Shown: positions 9,483 through 18,168 of the stretch, piece by piece
Layout of the letters: each line of letters starts with the position of its first letter
Numbering within the stretch: the stretch's first letter is position 1
Assembly (NCBI RefSeq): GCF_900101915.1
Contig: NZ_FNAL01000003.1
Span: forward strand, 25,776-89,775
Direction: 5' to 3'
DNA: 64,000 nt
From: Psychrobacter pacificensis
GTDB taxonomy: Bacteria > Pseudomonadota > Gammaproteobacteria > Pseudomonadales > Moraxellaceae
Position numbers and translations under genes: made by a program
Notes under the pieces: model-generated
Told to the model about the DNA's origin: nothing
Seen by the model: only the letters and a program-made list of their open reading frames with translations
Database searches by the model: none

Positions 9483-11186
9483 TTAGTTATTCACTTTAAA
9501 AAAGGTTGGCGCGCCTTTGACCGCATCAGTCGTGATGCCAAAAAAGCTAAGCAACGTCGGCGTAATAAAATCATGTGACACGGGCTGACTGCTCATACTA
9601 GAGATACTATCCGCATCGATGTTATTGCTGTCTGGTGACCAAATGACTGCGGGCACGTGCTTTTGAGTATCCGGGGCAAACTTATAGGGCAGACCATGCA
9701 AATAAATATTATTTTCACCAAGACTCTCGCCATGATCGCTCATATAAACCATGACTACATCATAATTTTGTTCGTAAGTTTTTAGGGTATCGATCACGTT
9801 ATTCAAAAAGTAGTCGGTGTACAGAATCGCATTGTCATAGCCATTGATCAAAGACTGGGTATCACATTTTGACAGCTCATTGGTCATACAGACAGGTTTG
9901 TACGTTTCAAATTCTTTAGGGTAGCGCTGGTAATAAGCGGGGCCATGGTTGCCCATTTGGTGTAACAAAATAAGCATGTCTTTAGGCGTCTCTTTCGGTG
10001 AGCTGCCTGACTTAACCAGTTTATCAAAACCATCAAGCATACCAATATCTCGGCATTCAACATCGCAGTTCGGATTGGTATCAGCCGTTTTGTAGTCCTC
10101 AAAAGTGACACGATCAGCCACACCTTTAGAGCTAGAGTTGTTGTCTCGCCACACGACATTGACCCCTTGCTTGCTGAGCGTATCGAGTACGTTTTCATTG
10201 TACTTGGCGGTATCGATATCATAATTTTCCCGATTTGCATAACTGAACATGCAGGGCACTGAGTAGGCAGTCGAAGTGCCACAAGAGACGGCATCTTTAA
10301 AGCTATAAAGGTTTGATTGCTTTGAGAGTAGTGGCGTGGTATTGCGTGTATAGCCGTTTAAACCAAAGTGATCAGCGCGAGCCGTTTCGCCAACGACGAA
10401 CACCATGAGCTTGGGTTTTGCAGCGCTGCTGTTTGTAGTGCTACTGGTAGGAGCGACGCGCTTTGCATCTGTCGCATGTAGGGTGAAAGTATCAGGATGG
10501 CCCAGCTCATTGACATAGTTTTCGCCAAGTTTGATGGTAGAGTAAATAGGCGTGATTGGGTTGGCATATGAGCGCACCTCTTTATGCTGACGAAAGAAGC
10601 TGGCGTACTGGTCACCAAAGGGTAAAAGACACGCCGCGATAACTGCGATAGACAATATCAAGGTAGCTGTCTTTTGTAGAATACTGCGTTGCCAAGTAAA
10701 GCGTTTTAGACGAATTTTGCTAATGATAACTGCTGGCAACACGCTCAGTAGCAGCACCCGAATGACCATACTAGGGGCAAACAATCCCATCGCCTCTGCT
10801 TGATCGGTCTCCAGACTATTGATCAGCATGTTGGTGTCAAATATCGTCCCGTAAGCATCGGTAAAATAACCGCAGATGGCAGCAGTGATCAGTAGCGCAA
10901 TCAATACTGGTTTGGCAATCGGACGATAGCAAAGCAGTTGTAATACCAGCCACATCAGTCCAAACAACAAGCCAGTAATAGACAGTATAAAGCCGACGTT
11001 TTTGCTAAATGGATAGACATCTAGCACCTGCTCAAAAAAGCCAATATTGGCAGTCGCCACCAAATATAAGGCAACAATGATAATAAGATAACTGAGATTT
11101 ACCTCATGATCGTAGAGCTGACTCAGATAGCTGTTTTTTTTATTGGCTTTAGGCGCATCGATTTTGGCAGTTTGAGATATTGACAT
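9483..11186 (-). CDS. eptA: Lipid A phosphoethanolamine transferase
   Basis: Inner-membrane enzyme that transfers phosphoethanolamine from phosphatidylethanolamine to lipid A in the periplasm, lowering surface negative charge and polymyxin susceptibility. Five hydrophobic helices lie in residues about 30-190, then a periplasmic alkaline-phosphatase-fold domain. Visible motifs are VVGETARADHFG with the likely phosphorylated Thr268, SCGTSTAYSVPCMFS, and SDHGESLGENNIYLHG with metal ligands; several cysteine pairs fit the periplasmic domain. ATG 11186 is chosen because GAGAAG lies seven bases upstream; an ATG at 11222 has a Shine-Dalgarno directly abutting it. First gene of a probable eptA-regulator-kinase operon. 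Confidence 0.92.
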   Translation of the reverse strand: MSISQTAKIDAPKANKKNSYLSQLYDHEVNLSYLIIIVALYLVATANIGFFEQVLDVYPFSKNVGFILSITGLLFGLMWLVLQLLCYRPIAKPVLIALLITAAICGYFTDAYGTIFDTNMLINSLETDQAEAMGLFAPSMVIRVLLLSVLPAVIISKIRLKRFTWQRSILQKTATLILSIAVIAACLLPFGDQYASFFRQHKEVRSYANPITPIYSTIKLGENYVNELGHPDTFTLHATDAKRVAPTSSTTNSSAAKPKLMVFVVGETARADHFGLNGYTRNTTPLLSKQSNLYSFKDAVSCGTSTAYSVPCMFSYANRENYDIDTAKYNENVLDTLSKQGVNVVWRDNNSSSKGVADRVTFEDYKTADTNPNCDVECRDIGMLDGFDKLVKSGSSPKETPKDMLILLHQMGNHGPAYYQRYPKEFETYKPVCMTNELSKCDTQSLINGYDNAILYTDYFLNNVIDTLKTYEQNYDVVMVYMSDHGESLGENNIYLHGLPYKFAPDTQKHVPAVIWSPDSNNIDADSISSMSSQPVSHDFITPTLLSFFGITTDAVKGAPTFFKVNN

Positions 11187-11244
11187 ATAAATACTTCTCA
11201 ACAGAATGGTAGGAAACGTCATTCCTTACCATAACAAGTGTGCT

Positions 11245-11261
11245 GTTAAGAAGATGTTAAG
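11245..11261 (-). promoter_or_regulatory. PmrA-type direct-repeat box upstream of eptA
   Basis: The minus strand reads CTTAAC-ATCTT-CTTAAC, two identical hexamers with a five-base spacer, close to the PmrA consensus YTTAAK-N5-YTTAAK. It lies about 60 bases before the eptA ATG at 11186, where an activator would sit next to the -35 region. A second copy precedes dgkA. Confidence 0.6.
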
Positions 11262-11271
11262 GTGGCAGCTT

Positions 11272-11301
11272 TGATGCTGATCCTGATGCTGATGCTGATG
11301 C
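11272..11301. repeat. Five-unit hexanucleotide tandem repeat (TGATGC)
   Basis: Five consecutive six-base units TGATGC, the second being TGATCC, between the Crp-like gene and eptA and just upstream of the eptA regulatory box. Such a tract can change length by slippage. Confidence 0.85.
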
Positions 11302-11368
11302 TAGTTTGCGAGGTGTTGAGTGATTTATATAAAATTTTACGGAAAAATTTCATAGATATTCAAATTAT

Positions 11369-12016
11369 TCAGGATTCATGATTCATGATTGCTTTTAACT
11401 CAGACTGATTCTTTATGGTAATAAAACCATAGTGCATATCTATGAATTCCTGTTTTTGCCAAGACTGAATGATTTTATTGATGGTTTGTCGGGTGGTACC
11501 GAGCATAAAGCCAAGCTCTTCTTGCGACAAGCGTAAGTCTATTTTGATATCGTCACCCATCTGCTTGCCATAAGTACCGATGAATCCCATGAGCATGCTC
11601 GCCAGTCGCGCCGATATATTGAGTGAGGTGGCATCATCAATCCAATCAAAGGCTCTACGAATACGCGCACAAGTGATGAGCGCGAGGTGCTTGTATAAAA
11701 TTGGATACTGTTGCGCCGTTTGAATCACCACCTTTCTGGGGATAGAAATCAACGTAACCTTATTAATCGTCCATGCATCGTGGGTGCGAGGATTATCATC
11801 TATGATAGATATCTCACCAAACCATTCGCCACTAGATAGGTGAGCGAGGGTCATGGCATTGCCGCTAGTGCTCACATTGCAGACTCTAATCGTACCCGAT
11901 ACGACAAAGTGCAGCGCCGCATCATCATTGTCACCAATAGCATGAATCATTTGGCTTTTTTGGTATACCTTTAGCACAGCGTTATACGCTAGTAGCGCTT
12001 GCACGTCGGTTGGCAA
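11369..12016 (-). CDS. Crp/Fnr-family transcriptional regulator; start unclear
   Basis: A cyclic-nucleotide-binding-type beta-roll (residues about 15-125, with LHFVVSGTIRV and GEWFGEISIIDD) followed by a Crp-type winged helix (LRLSQEELGFMLGTTRQTINKIIQSW) near residues 165-190. No cysteine cluster is seen, so it is not an iron-sulphur Fnr. The frame begins at TTG 12016, but the same frame upstream reads FNDPWFAD, which looks like authentic family sequence. It is cut by a TGA at 12050-12052, six codons after an ATG at 12065-12067. The true start may therefore be lost, or the gene starts inefficiently at TTG. Target genes unknown. Confidence 0.8.
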   Translation of the reverse strand: MPTDVQALLAYNAVLKVYQKSQMIHAIGDNDDAALHFVVSGTIRVCNVSTSGNAMTLAHLSSGEWFGEISIIDDNPRTHDAWTINKVTLISIPRKVVIQTAQQYPILYKHLALITCARIRRAFDWIDDATSLNISARLASMLMGFIGTYGKQMGDDIKIDLRLSQEELGFMLGTTRQTINKIIQSWQKQEFIDMHYGFITIKNQSELKAIMNHES

Positions 12017-12302
12017 GTCAGCAAACCAAGGGTCGTTAAACGCAGGGCATCAAACGGTGCGCTGCATTTTTTTGTTTTATAAATACCTCAAAACTCCTAT
12101 CGTTCAACCTCTCTCATTCTCCGTTTTTACAAGCCTTTTTCAATAGTCCAACTTTTATTAACCAGTATCTTCTTTGTCATCATATGTTCACAACTCGGCC
12201 GTATTCTTATGCCCATTATAAATAGTTGCTGTGTGTCACAGAGATTGATATCCATTAAGCGATTCATTGATAGCAGTTGATGCGTAGATAAAAGGTGTGT
12301 GT

Positions 12303-14660
12303 ATGAGCGTTGCTGGCAGGCTTGGTAGTATCTCTACCCGTATGCTGATTATTTTAGCGTTGGCTTTTTTGCTGATTATCCTCATGGTGTATTTGGTCAT
12401 TGAAACCCAAGGCAAGCCGCGGATTATGGAAATGACATCAGAGACCGTGATTGAAACAGGCAACGAAGTCATCAACAGCATCATGGTGAGTATCAACCAT
12501 GTCGATGGGCTGGCAAAAGCAAGCAGTACGATGGCGGGCGGTCTACCTAAAGAGGATGCACTTTACCAAGAAACCTTTGGCAATCTCATGCAACAGATGG
12601 ATCAAAGAATCGTGGGTGGTGGGGTGTGGTTTGACCCAAATATGTATGCCCAAGGTCAAGAGCGTCAGTCGTTTGTATGGGCGCGCGATGAGTCAGGCAG
12701 CATGCAGTCAGTGACGCGCTATGACCAAGTAAGTCAAACGCCCAATGCTTATTATCGAGACTGGTGGTATATTCCAGCGTTGTACGCCAATCATGATCAT
12801 TGTGTCTGGAGTCGGGCATACATCGATCCCACCAGCAATCAGCCGATGATGACTTGTGCTAAAGCATTGTACAACAGTACTAATCAAGCGTTTGATGGCG
12901 TGGTGAGTTTTAACTTATTATTGGACAATCTTGATGCTGCCATGAAGAGGTGGCAAGAAAAAATAGGCGGCTATGTCTTTTTGGTTGATTTGGACAATCG
13001 ATTTTTGACCTTTCCTGAGCAGTCGCTCGTCACTCAAACCACCGCCAACAATCCACAAGGTGAGATGATGAACGCCAGTCAGTTGGCGGCTATCAATCCG
13101 AGTTTTGCGCCTATCGCGGACAGTTTGGGTCGCATTAACGATACGCTCATTGATGATGCCACTGCCAAAGATGAAAGCCGTTTTACCTTGGCGGCGCGTA
13201 GTATTTTGAGCACAACCAATCTGGGCAAAATAAGTGAGCAAGAGTCTGAGTTGCTCTCAGCGTTGCTTTTGTTAAATATCGATCAAACTTTCAATTTAGT
13301 CGACAGCCATCTGGTCGATACCATCGCTGTGCCCAATGATTTTGTCTTACAGCAGCCAGCCACAGCCTTCGTCTTTCGAATGCCATTTACTTACTGGAAA
13401 ATGGTGATTGTAAAACCCAATAGCGACTTGCTCAGTGTCGCCAATGCTCTATCCAATCAGCTGATTCAAGCCATGTTGCTCGGCTTTATCCCTATTTTAT
13501 TATTAACGGCATGGGTGTTCCGTCAGTATTTTACTCGTCCATTACAACGTATGTCGCTTTTGGTGGCTGAGATGGGTGCTTTGATTGAACAAAAACAATA
13601 TCAAAAATTGCTCGCACATAAGCTGCCCAGCTCAAGCGTGAGCGAAATTCAGATCATAAGTGAGCAGACCAACCAACTGATTGATCGTGTGGTCGAAAAC
13701 GAAGGCGCGCTTGCCGAAATCAACGTCCATCTAGAAAAACAAGTCGCTGCCCGTACCCAAGATCTACAGCAAGCTATGGATGAGCTAAAAGCCTCACAAG
13801 TACAATTAGTGCGCTCTGAAAAAATGGCAACCTTGGGTCAAATGGTGGCAGGCGTGGCGCACGAGGTCAACACACCACTGGGCTATGTACGCAGTAATAT
13901 CGAACTGGTCGGTGATAACTTGACGCGTTTCGATGAGCTGATCAGCCATACTGACCAGCTATTGCAGGCGCTAAAAGACTCCAGTGCTGACCGAGCGCAA
14001 GTAGCACAATTGACGGCTCAAACTCTACAATGCTGTGAAGAGATCAAAGAAGATGAAGTCAGTGAGGACTTGGCCGATTTGATCAAAGACAGCTTGTACG
14101 GGGTCGATCAGATAGCTGAGTTGGTGGTAAGTTTGCGCGACTTTTCTAGAATTGATGAATCAAAAGTAAAAGACGTCGATATCAATGACTGTATCACCAC
14201 CTCGCTGGTCATGGCGCGCAATAACCTCAAAACCCTAGATATTACGACCAACCTAGCGACACTGCCACTGATTCAATGCAATCCTTCGCAAATCAATCAA
14301 GTGCTATTAAATTTATTCAATAATGCCGCTCAAGCCATAGCGCCTGATCAAAAAGGCAAATTGCATATCACATCAGCTGTCGATGAGACGCAGTCGCAGG
14401 TAGTGGTGCAGGTCACAGATAATGGTATCGGTATCAACGAGCAGGCTTTAGAGCGTATCTTTGAGCCGTTTTTTACCACCAAAAAAGCAGGCGATGGAAC
14501 GGGTTTAGGGCTGGCGATCAGCACGCAAATTATTGAGCAGCATGGCGGCAGTATTGCAGCGAGCTCAATCGTCGGCGAGGGCACAACTTTTACCATTATG
14601 CTGCCAATACAGTCGAAAACTTATGAAAATAAACCCTCCAAAGCCTTATTTGAAGGTTGA
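12303..14660 (+). CDS. HPK4-type sensor histidine kinase with large periplasmic sensor
   Basis: A 785-residue membrane kinase. A helix near residues 10-35 and another near 395-415 bracket a periplasmic sensor of about 350 residues, of double-Cache type by its layout (GGGVWFDPN, YYRDWWYIP). A HAMP-like linker and coiled coil lead to the H-box GVAHEVNTPLGY with His520, typical of NtrB-like kinases, and the ATPase domain (LLNLFNNAAQAI, DNGIGI, TKKAGDGTGLGLAIS). ATG 12303 is preferred over GTG 12297 because AAAGG sits seven bases upstream. The partner receiver protein starts 33 bases after the stop. The ligand is unknown. Confidence 0.85.
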   Translation: MSVAGRLGSISTRMLIILALAFLLIILMVYLVIETQGKPRIMEMTSETVIETGNEVINSIMVSINHVDGLAKASSTMAGGLPKEDALYQETFGNLMQQMDQRIVGGGVWFDPNMYAQGQERQSFVWARDESGSMQSVTRYDQVSQTPNAYYRDWWYIPALYANHDHCVWSRAYIDPTSNQPMMTCAKALYNSTNQAFDGVVSFNLLLDNLDAAMKRWQEKIGGYVFLVDLDNRFLTFPEQSLVTQTTANNPQGEMMNASQLAAINPSFAPIADSLGRINDTLIDDATAKDESRFTLAARSILSTTNLGKISEQESELLSALLLLNIDQTFNLVDSHLVDTIAVPNDFVLQQPATAFVFRMPFTYWKMVIVKPNSDLLSVANALSNQLIQAMLLGFIPILLLTAWVFRQYFTRPLQRMSLLVAEMGALIEQKQYQKLLAHKLPSSSVSEIQIISEQTNQLIDRVVENEGALAEINVHLEKQVAARTQDLQQAMDELKASQVQLVRSEKMATLGQMVAGVAHEVNTPLGYVRSNIELVGDNLTRFDELISHTDQLLQALKDSSADRAQVAQLTAQTLQCCEEIKEDEVSEDLADLIKDSLYGVDQIAELVVSLRDFSRIDESKVKDVDINDCITTSLVMARNNLKTLDITTNLATLPLIQCNPSQINQVLLNLFNNAAQAIAPDQKGKLHITSAVDETQSQVVVQVTDNGIGINEQALERIFEPFFTTKKAGDGTGLGLAISTQIIEQHGGSIAASSIVGEGTTFTIMLPIQSKTYENKPSKALFEG

Positions 14661-14693
14661 GAGACTTCTCACCACTCACCTAAAGAGAGCCTC

Positions 14694-15626
14694 ATGCAAA
14701 AACCAAAAATTGCCTTTATCGATGATGAGCCGCGCATTTTACGCAGTCTAAAAATGCATTTTCGCCAGTCGCACGATGTATTTACCACCACGGATGCCAC
14801 TGAGCTTATGAAATATGTCAGCGAGCACGATGTACAAGTGGTCATCAGTGACCAACGTATGCCTGATAAGCAAGGGACGGAAGTCTTGCGTGATATTAAA
14901 GAAGCGTCACCCAATACCATTCGTATCTTGTTAACAGGCTATGCGGATCTCAATGCGGTGATTGACTCGGTCAATGACGGAGAGATTTACCGTTATATCA
15001 CCAAGCCTTGGCAAAATGATGAGCTCAAAAAGATCGTAAATAAAGCCACAGAGATTGCTCAGCAAACGCAAGATATTACCCAAAATATGAAGCAAGGTGA
15101 TGAATCTCAGAGTTTTATGAATGCTAGTAGCAAAAGGAATATACTGGTATTAGATGATGATGAGAGTATTTATCAAGAAATAAAAAATCAGTTTAAAAGT
15201 ACTTATACAGTGAGCTGGGCAAGCAACCTCGAGCAGGCTGCGAAGTTATTACAAAAAAATAAGTTTGGTGTCACCATCACGGATGCGACGCTCAACGAAG
15301 AAAATATTACTCCTATTGTCTACGCTCTAAAAAATATCCAGCCCGATCTGATGGTGCTGATGTTGACTGAATTTAAAGACGCTCACATGGTGATTGATCT
15401 CATCAATAAAGGGCAGGTATATCGCTGTCTGCCACGTCCTACCAACTTCTCTATCATGAGTATCAGTCTGAACCGCGCGTTTGAGCATCACGAAAAACTG
15501 GTACAGCAGCCGATATTAGCAACGCGTCATCATGTTGAAGAAGTACCAGAAGCTGAGACTTTTAATTTTTCTGAAAGATTGAAGGGTTTCTTTGCCAAGT
15601 TTAGAGGCTGGCGCATGGTCAGATAA
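14694..15626 (+). CDS. Two-receiver response regulator without output domain
   Basis: The 310-residue protein holds two tandem receiver domains and no recognisable DNA-binding or enzymatic output. Receiver 1 (residues 1-125) has the acidic pair FIDDE, phospho-acceptor Asp53 in ISDQRMPD, and Lys in YITKPWQ; it resembles the receivers found in RpfG-like proteins. Receiver 2 (about 145-270) has VLDDDES and ITDATLNEEN, but the usual Lys-Pro is replaced by CLPRPTNF, so it may be degenerate. A short basic tail follows. It is translationally close to the upstream kinase and probably receives its phosphate; the output partner is not visible here. Confidence 0.82.
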   Translation: MQKPKIAFIDDEPRILRSLKMHFRQSHDVFTTTDATELMKYVSEHDVQVVISDQRMPDKQGTEVLRDIKEASPNTIRILLTGYADLNAVIDSVNDGEIYRYITKPWQNDELKKIVNKATEIAQQTQDITQNMKQGDESQSFMNASSKRNILVLDDDESIYQEIKNQFKSTYTVSWASNLEQAAKLLQKNKFGVTITDATLNEENITPIVYALKNIQPDLMVLMLTEFKDAHMVIDLINKGQVYRCLPRPTNFSIMSISLNRAFEHHEKLVQQPILATRHHVEEVPEAETFNFSERLKGFFAKFRGWRMVR

Positions 15627-15759
15627 CGTATCTTTGATATAGCATTTAAGTTTAAGTAGCTTAGCGCAAAAGTCGCGGTAATTGATTGCTCAAAATTAAT
15701 ACGCCTAACTCTTTAGACGAATTTACTGTGAACACTGACGGTACAGAGTTGGAAGTTCT

Positions 15760-16151
15760 TTATAGCAATATATCAATATTTCTTATGATCATTATTAGAC
15801 CGCTAATCACCATTAGTATCAGCAGCATTATTCTAAACTGACTAATACTGATGCCAGCCAAAAAGTGCTTGCCAATGACGTTGCCAATAACGGCACCCAG
15901 TCCTAATACCAGACCATACACACAGATCTTGACTGTGAGTATGCCAAAAAAGGCGTAGCTGACGACTTGTACAATACCGACAAAAAAGAATTCGCCGTTT
16001 TGGTCGCAATAAGATTCTCTTTTTCTAGACCTGCGTTCATATAAAAAGGGTTAAGAATGGGACCTAGGCCATCCACCAACGTGCTCATAAAGGCAATGAA
16101 AAAGCCCACAGGATCCTTTTTATTACAAAAAGTGCGGTCAGTTTGTCTCAT
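15760..16151 (-). pseudogene. Fragment of a TauE/SafE-family permease
   Basis: The C-terminal half of a sulfite-exporter-like (TauE/SafE, TSUP) membrane protein. Frame one (16151-15985) reads GFFIAFMSTLVDGLGPILNPF, the start of the second repeat of the family. The continuation lies in another frame from about 15990 to the stop at 15760-15762 (VVSYAFFGILTVKIC ... ISQFRIMLLILMV). The frame break coincides with an A/T homopolymer at 15982-15987. The N-terminal half is absent. A non-functional relic. Confidence 0.8.
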
Positions 16152-16162
16152 CTGCCGTAGAA

Positions 16163-16330
16163 ATGCTGTTTTTTATCTCCAATCATATAGACCCTTATTT
16201 GGACAATACCGAACAAGAAAACTTGGTAAAAGTATGCCGCGTTGCTAAAAACATAGAAGGGGACCCTATCGAATATAGAGAACCTTATGGATTGGCAGAA
16301 AAATTTAGTTATGAGGTCAATATTATTTAA
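16163..16330 (+). pseudogene. Unrecognised gene remnant
   Basis: A 55-codon frame (MLFFISNHIDPYLDN ... YEVNII) whose protein-like sequence continues upstream without a stop to about 16100 (DPFYYKKCGQFVSSAVE), overlapping the permease relic on the other strand. No start with a ribosome binding site is seen. It looks like the 3' end of a lost gene; I do not recognise the family. A terminator lies 58 bases downstream. Confidence 0.35.
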
Positions 16331-16387
16331 CCATTGGCTATTTCACCATTAGCGAGGGCAGTGGTTAAGTTATGCTCAATAAGCTAT

Positions 16388-16419
16388 AAAAAAGGAGCTG
16401 ATAATTCAGCTCCTTTTTT
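16388..16419. terminator. Bidirectional rho-independent terminator
   Basis: Perfect inverted repeat AAAAAAGGAGCTGA / TCAGCTCCTTTTTT with a four-base TAAT loop, giving a T-run on both strands. It sits between a leftward lipoprotein gene and a rightward gene remnant. Confidence 0.9.
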
Positions 16420-16483
16420 CATACTTTTTATCACCTGACTCTATGAACGACCAATGAAAGAAATGGTTGATACATAGAACTGC

Positions 16484-17179
16484 TTACTTGCTATTAAACG
16501 TAATCGTCTGTCCGCCATTACCAGCTGGCGATGCGATAGTAACTTTGCTCGCAAGTATGTCGCCTTTGGCATTGATTTTGTAGCATTCTTTTGAACTGCC
16601 TTCAGAGGTGCCACCAGCAAGCATGTTGTCTGAGGTTTCGATACAGAACCATGCGGTCTGATTGCTGTCTCGCGTCAGGGACCAGTTTTGGTTATAGGTT
16701 CCTATTTTTTTGCGCATGCTGCTATCGCTATAGACATTTTCAGTAATCAATTTGTTTGAGTCGCCCACCGTCGCCATTTTTGGGATAGTGGTTGTTTGGT
16801 TCGAGACCGAGTATTTGCCTGTGCTGTCTGTAAAACCGTGAAATACCAAAGGGTTCAAGGTGAAGTAATTGATAGCGACTGACTGGTCAGTGATTTGATT
16901 GTTCACTTTATTGATCGTGTTGATCTCAGTACCTTGTACCTTTTTATTATTGAAAACCATGTAGCCTTTAGGCGTGACTTGAATATCTGCTGAGGCCGTT
17001 TGATTGCCGATAGTGGCAACCAAATTTTCACTACGTTGTTTGGTATAGATATTGAGCATGGCAGTCTCAACAGGATACTGAGTGACGATATTGTTTGAGT
17101 TGGTGTTACCCATCGTTCCACCGCTCGCACAAGCGCTTAAGCCCAGTCCTGCGGCAATACATAATCCTAATGTTTTCAT
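16484..17179 (-). CDS. Hypothetical lipoprotein
   Basis: A 231-residue envelope protein with a signal peptide and lipobox LSAC (Cys17). The mature part is rich in Asn, Thr and Ser (SGGTMGNTNSNN linker) and has strand-like repeats; two cysteines near residues 178 and 199 could form a disulphide (FCIETSD, KECYKINAKG). I do not recognise a family. It is monocistronic, ending at the strong terminator at 16388-16419. A TATAAT-like -10 lies in the minus-strand upstream region near 17240. Confidence 0.7.
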   Translation of the reverse strand: MKTLGLCIAAGLGLSACASGGTMGNTNSNNIVTQYPVETAMLNIYTKQRSENLVATIGNQTASADIQVTPKGYMVFNNKKVQGTEINTINKVNNQITDQSVAINYFTLNPLVFHGFTDSTGKYSVSNQTTTIPKMATVGDSNKLITENVYSDSSMRKKIGTYNQNWSLTRDSNQTAWFCIETSDNMLAGGTSEGSSKECYKINAKGDILASKVTIASPAGNGGQTITFNSK

Positions 17180-17346
17180 GATTTAATCCCTCAGTCTATT
17201 TGGATGAATACTATTAGTAGCTACTGTAAGTAGCAGTTATTATAAGGAATATCTACTATAATCGAATTTTTTAGCAATGACATCTGCTAACCATCCTAGA
17301 CCTTCTATTATTACATCACTATAACAACCAGTAATTTTCTAGTGCG

Positions 17347-17619
17347 TTAAGAATTGCGGGCGACGCTACAGGCGTAACCAGAATCTTCCATCAATTTGCC
17401 AAAAATAGCCCCCAAGATAAATAGGGGGAAGTATTTGACCGCAAAGCCGCCAAGACCTTGCATAAAGACTTCAGTATAGATCCCCATCGTTTGGCTGCTC
17501 TGTCCACTTAATACCACTGCCAAGATAGCGAGTAGAGGTGCCAAAACTAAGACGCTCACGCCTCGATAGGCAAAATACATTAAGAGGAACAAAGACAACA
17601 AAATAGCAAAAATGCTCAT
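17347..17619 (-). pseudogene. N-terminal fragment of a GntP-family permease
   Basis: The 90-residue frame begins like a gluconate/hydroxybutyrate permease: MSIFAILLSLFLLMYFAYRG, then LAPLLAILAVVLSG, MQGLGGFAVKYFPLFILGAIFGKLMEDSG. After about 85 residues homology stops and a stop codon follows; members are normally about 450 residues. The remaining four fifths of the gene are missing. A divergent LysR gene lies upstream and may once have controlled it. Confidence 0.75.
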
Positions 17620-18168
17620 GATTTTGATTTCCTTCCATGGAAAATAGGCGGTGAACTATACTTTGTGAAGCGGATCGTCTCTTATAAATAGGATTTAGGT
17701 GGTTTACTGTCCAATAAAATTTTATGGACTGTTTTTATTATTTTTTAGTTAAATGGTAGGATAATGCCCTTAAGTATCAGTGCTTTCTGCCGGATCAGTA
17801 CTTGAGAAATATCTAGTAATGAAAAAAATACAGTAAACGGTTGTTCATAATAGCTATCGTTAGCATGAACTCAATATCACCAGTCCAACGATGAAAAAAA
17901 GTGATGAGAAAAGTATAGTGATAGGGTAATCACGTAGAGATAACAGCTTACTTAAATCAAACTTAGGTCAAATAAAATGATACATTATGTATCGTCTTAA
18001 AATATAACAGAGGAATAAACAAAGGTCAATCAGCAGACCTTAAGAGTCACGGCGAAGGCTTAATGAGCTACTTTGGACAGAAAGCCGTCATCTTTGAAAT
18101 GAATGAGCTTAATAGACGTAACGCGCGTATTCAAGCATAAGACGTAATATATAAGTGTGGTGATATCA
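17620..18168. promoter_or_regulatory. Intergenic region with a perfect palindrome
   Basis: No gene is seen in these 549 AT-rich bases. The clearest structure is the palindrome GATACAT-T-ATGTATC at 17979-17993, about 175 bases before the LysR start, a possible operator. The region probably held the divergent promoters of the LysR gene and the now truncated permease. Confidence 0.4.

Noticed and set aside
16388..16419. Riboswitch or small RNA
   Set aside because: Simple perfect hairpin with flanking A and T runs; explained as a bidirectional terminator.
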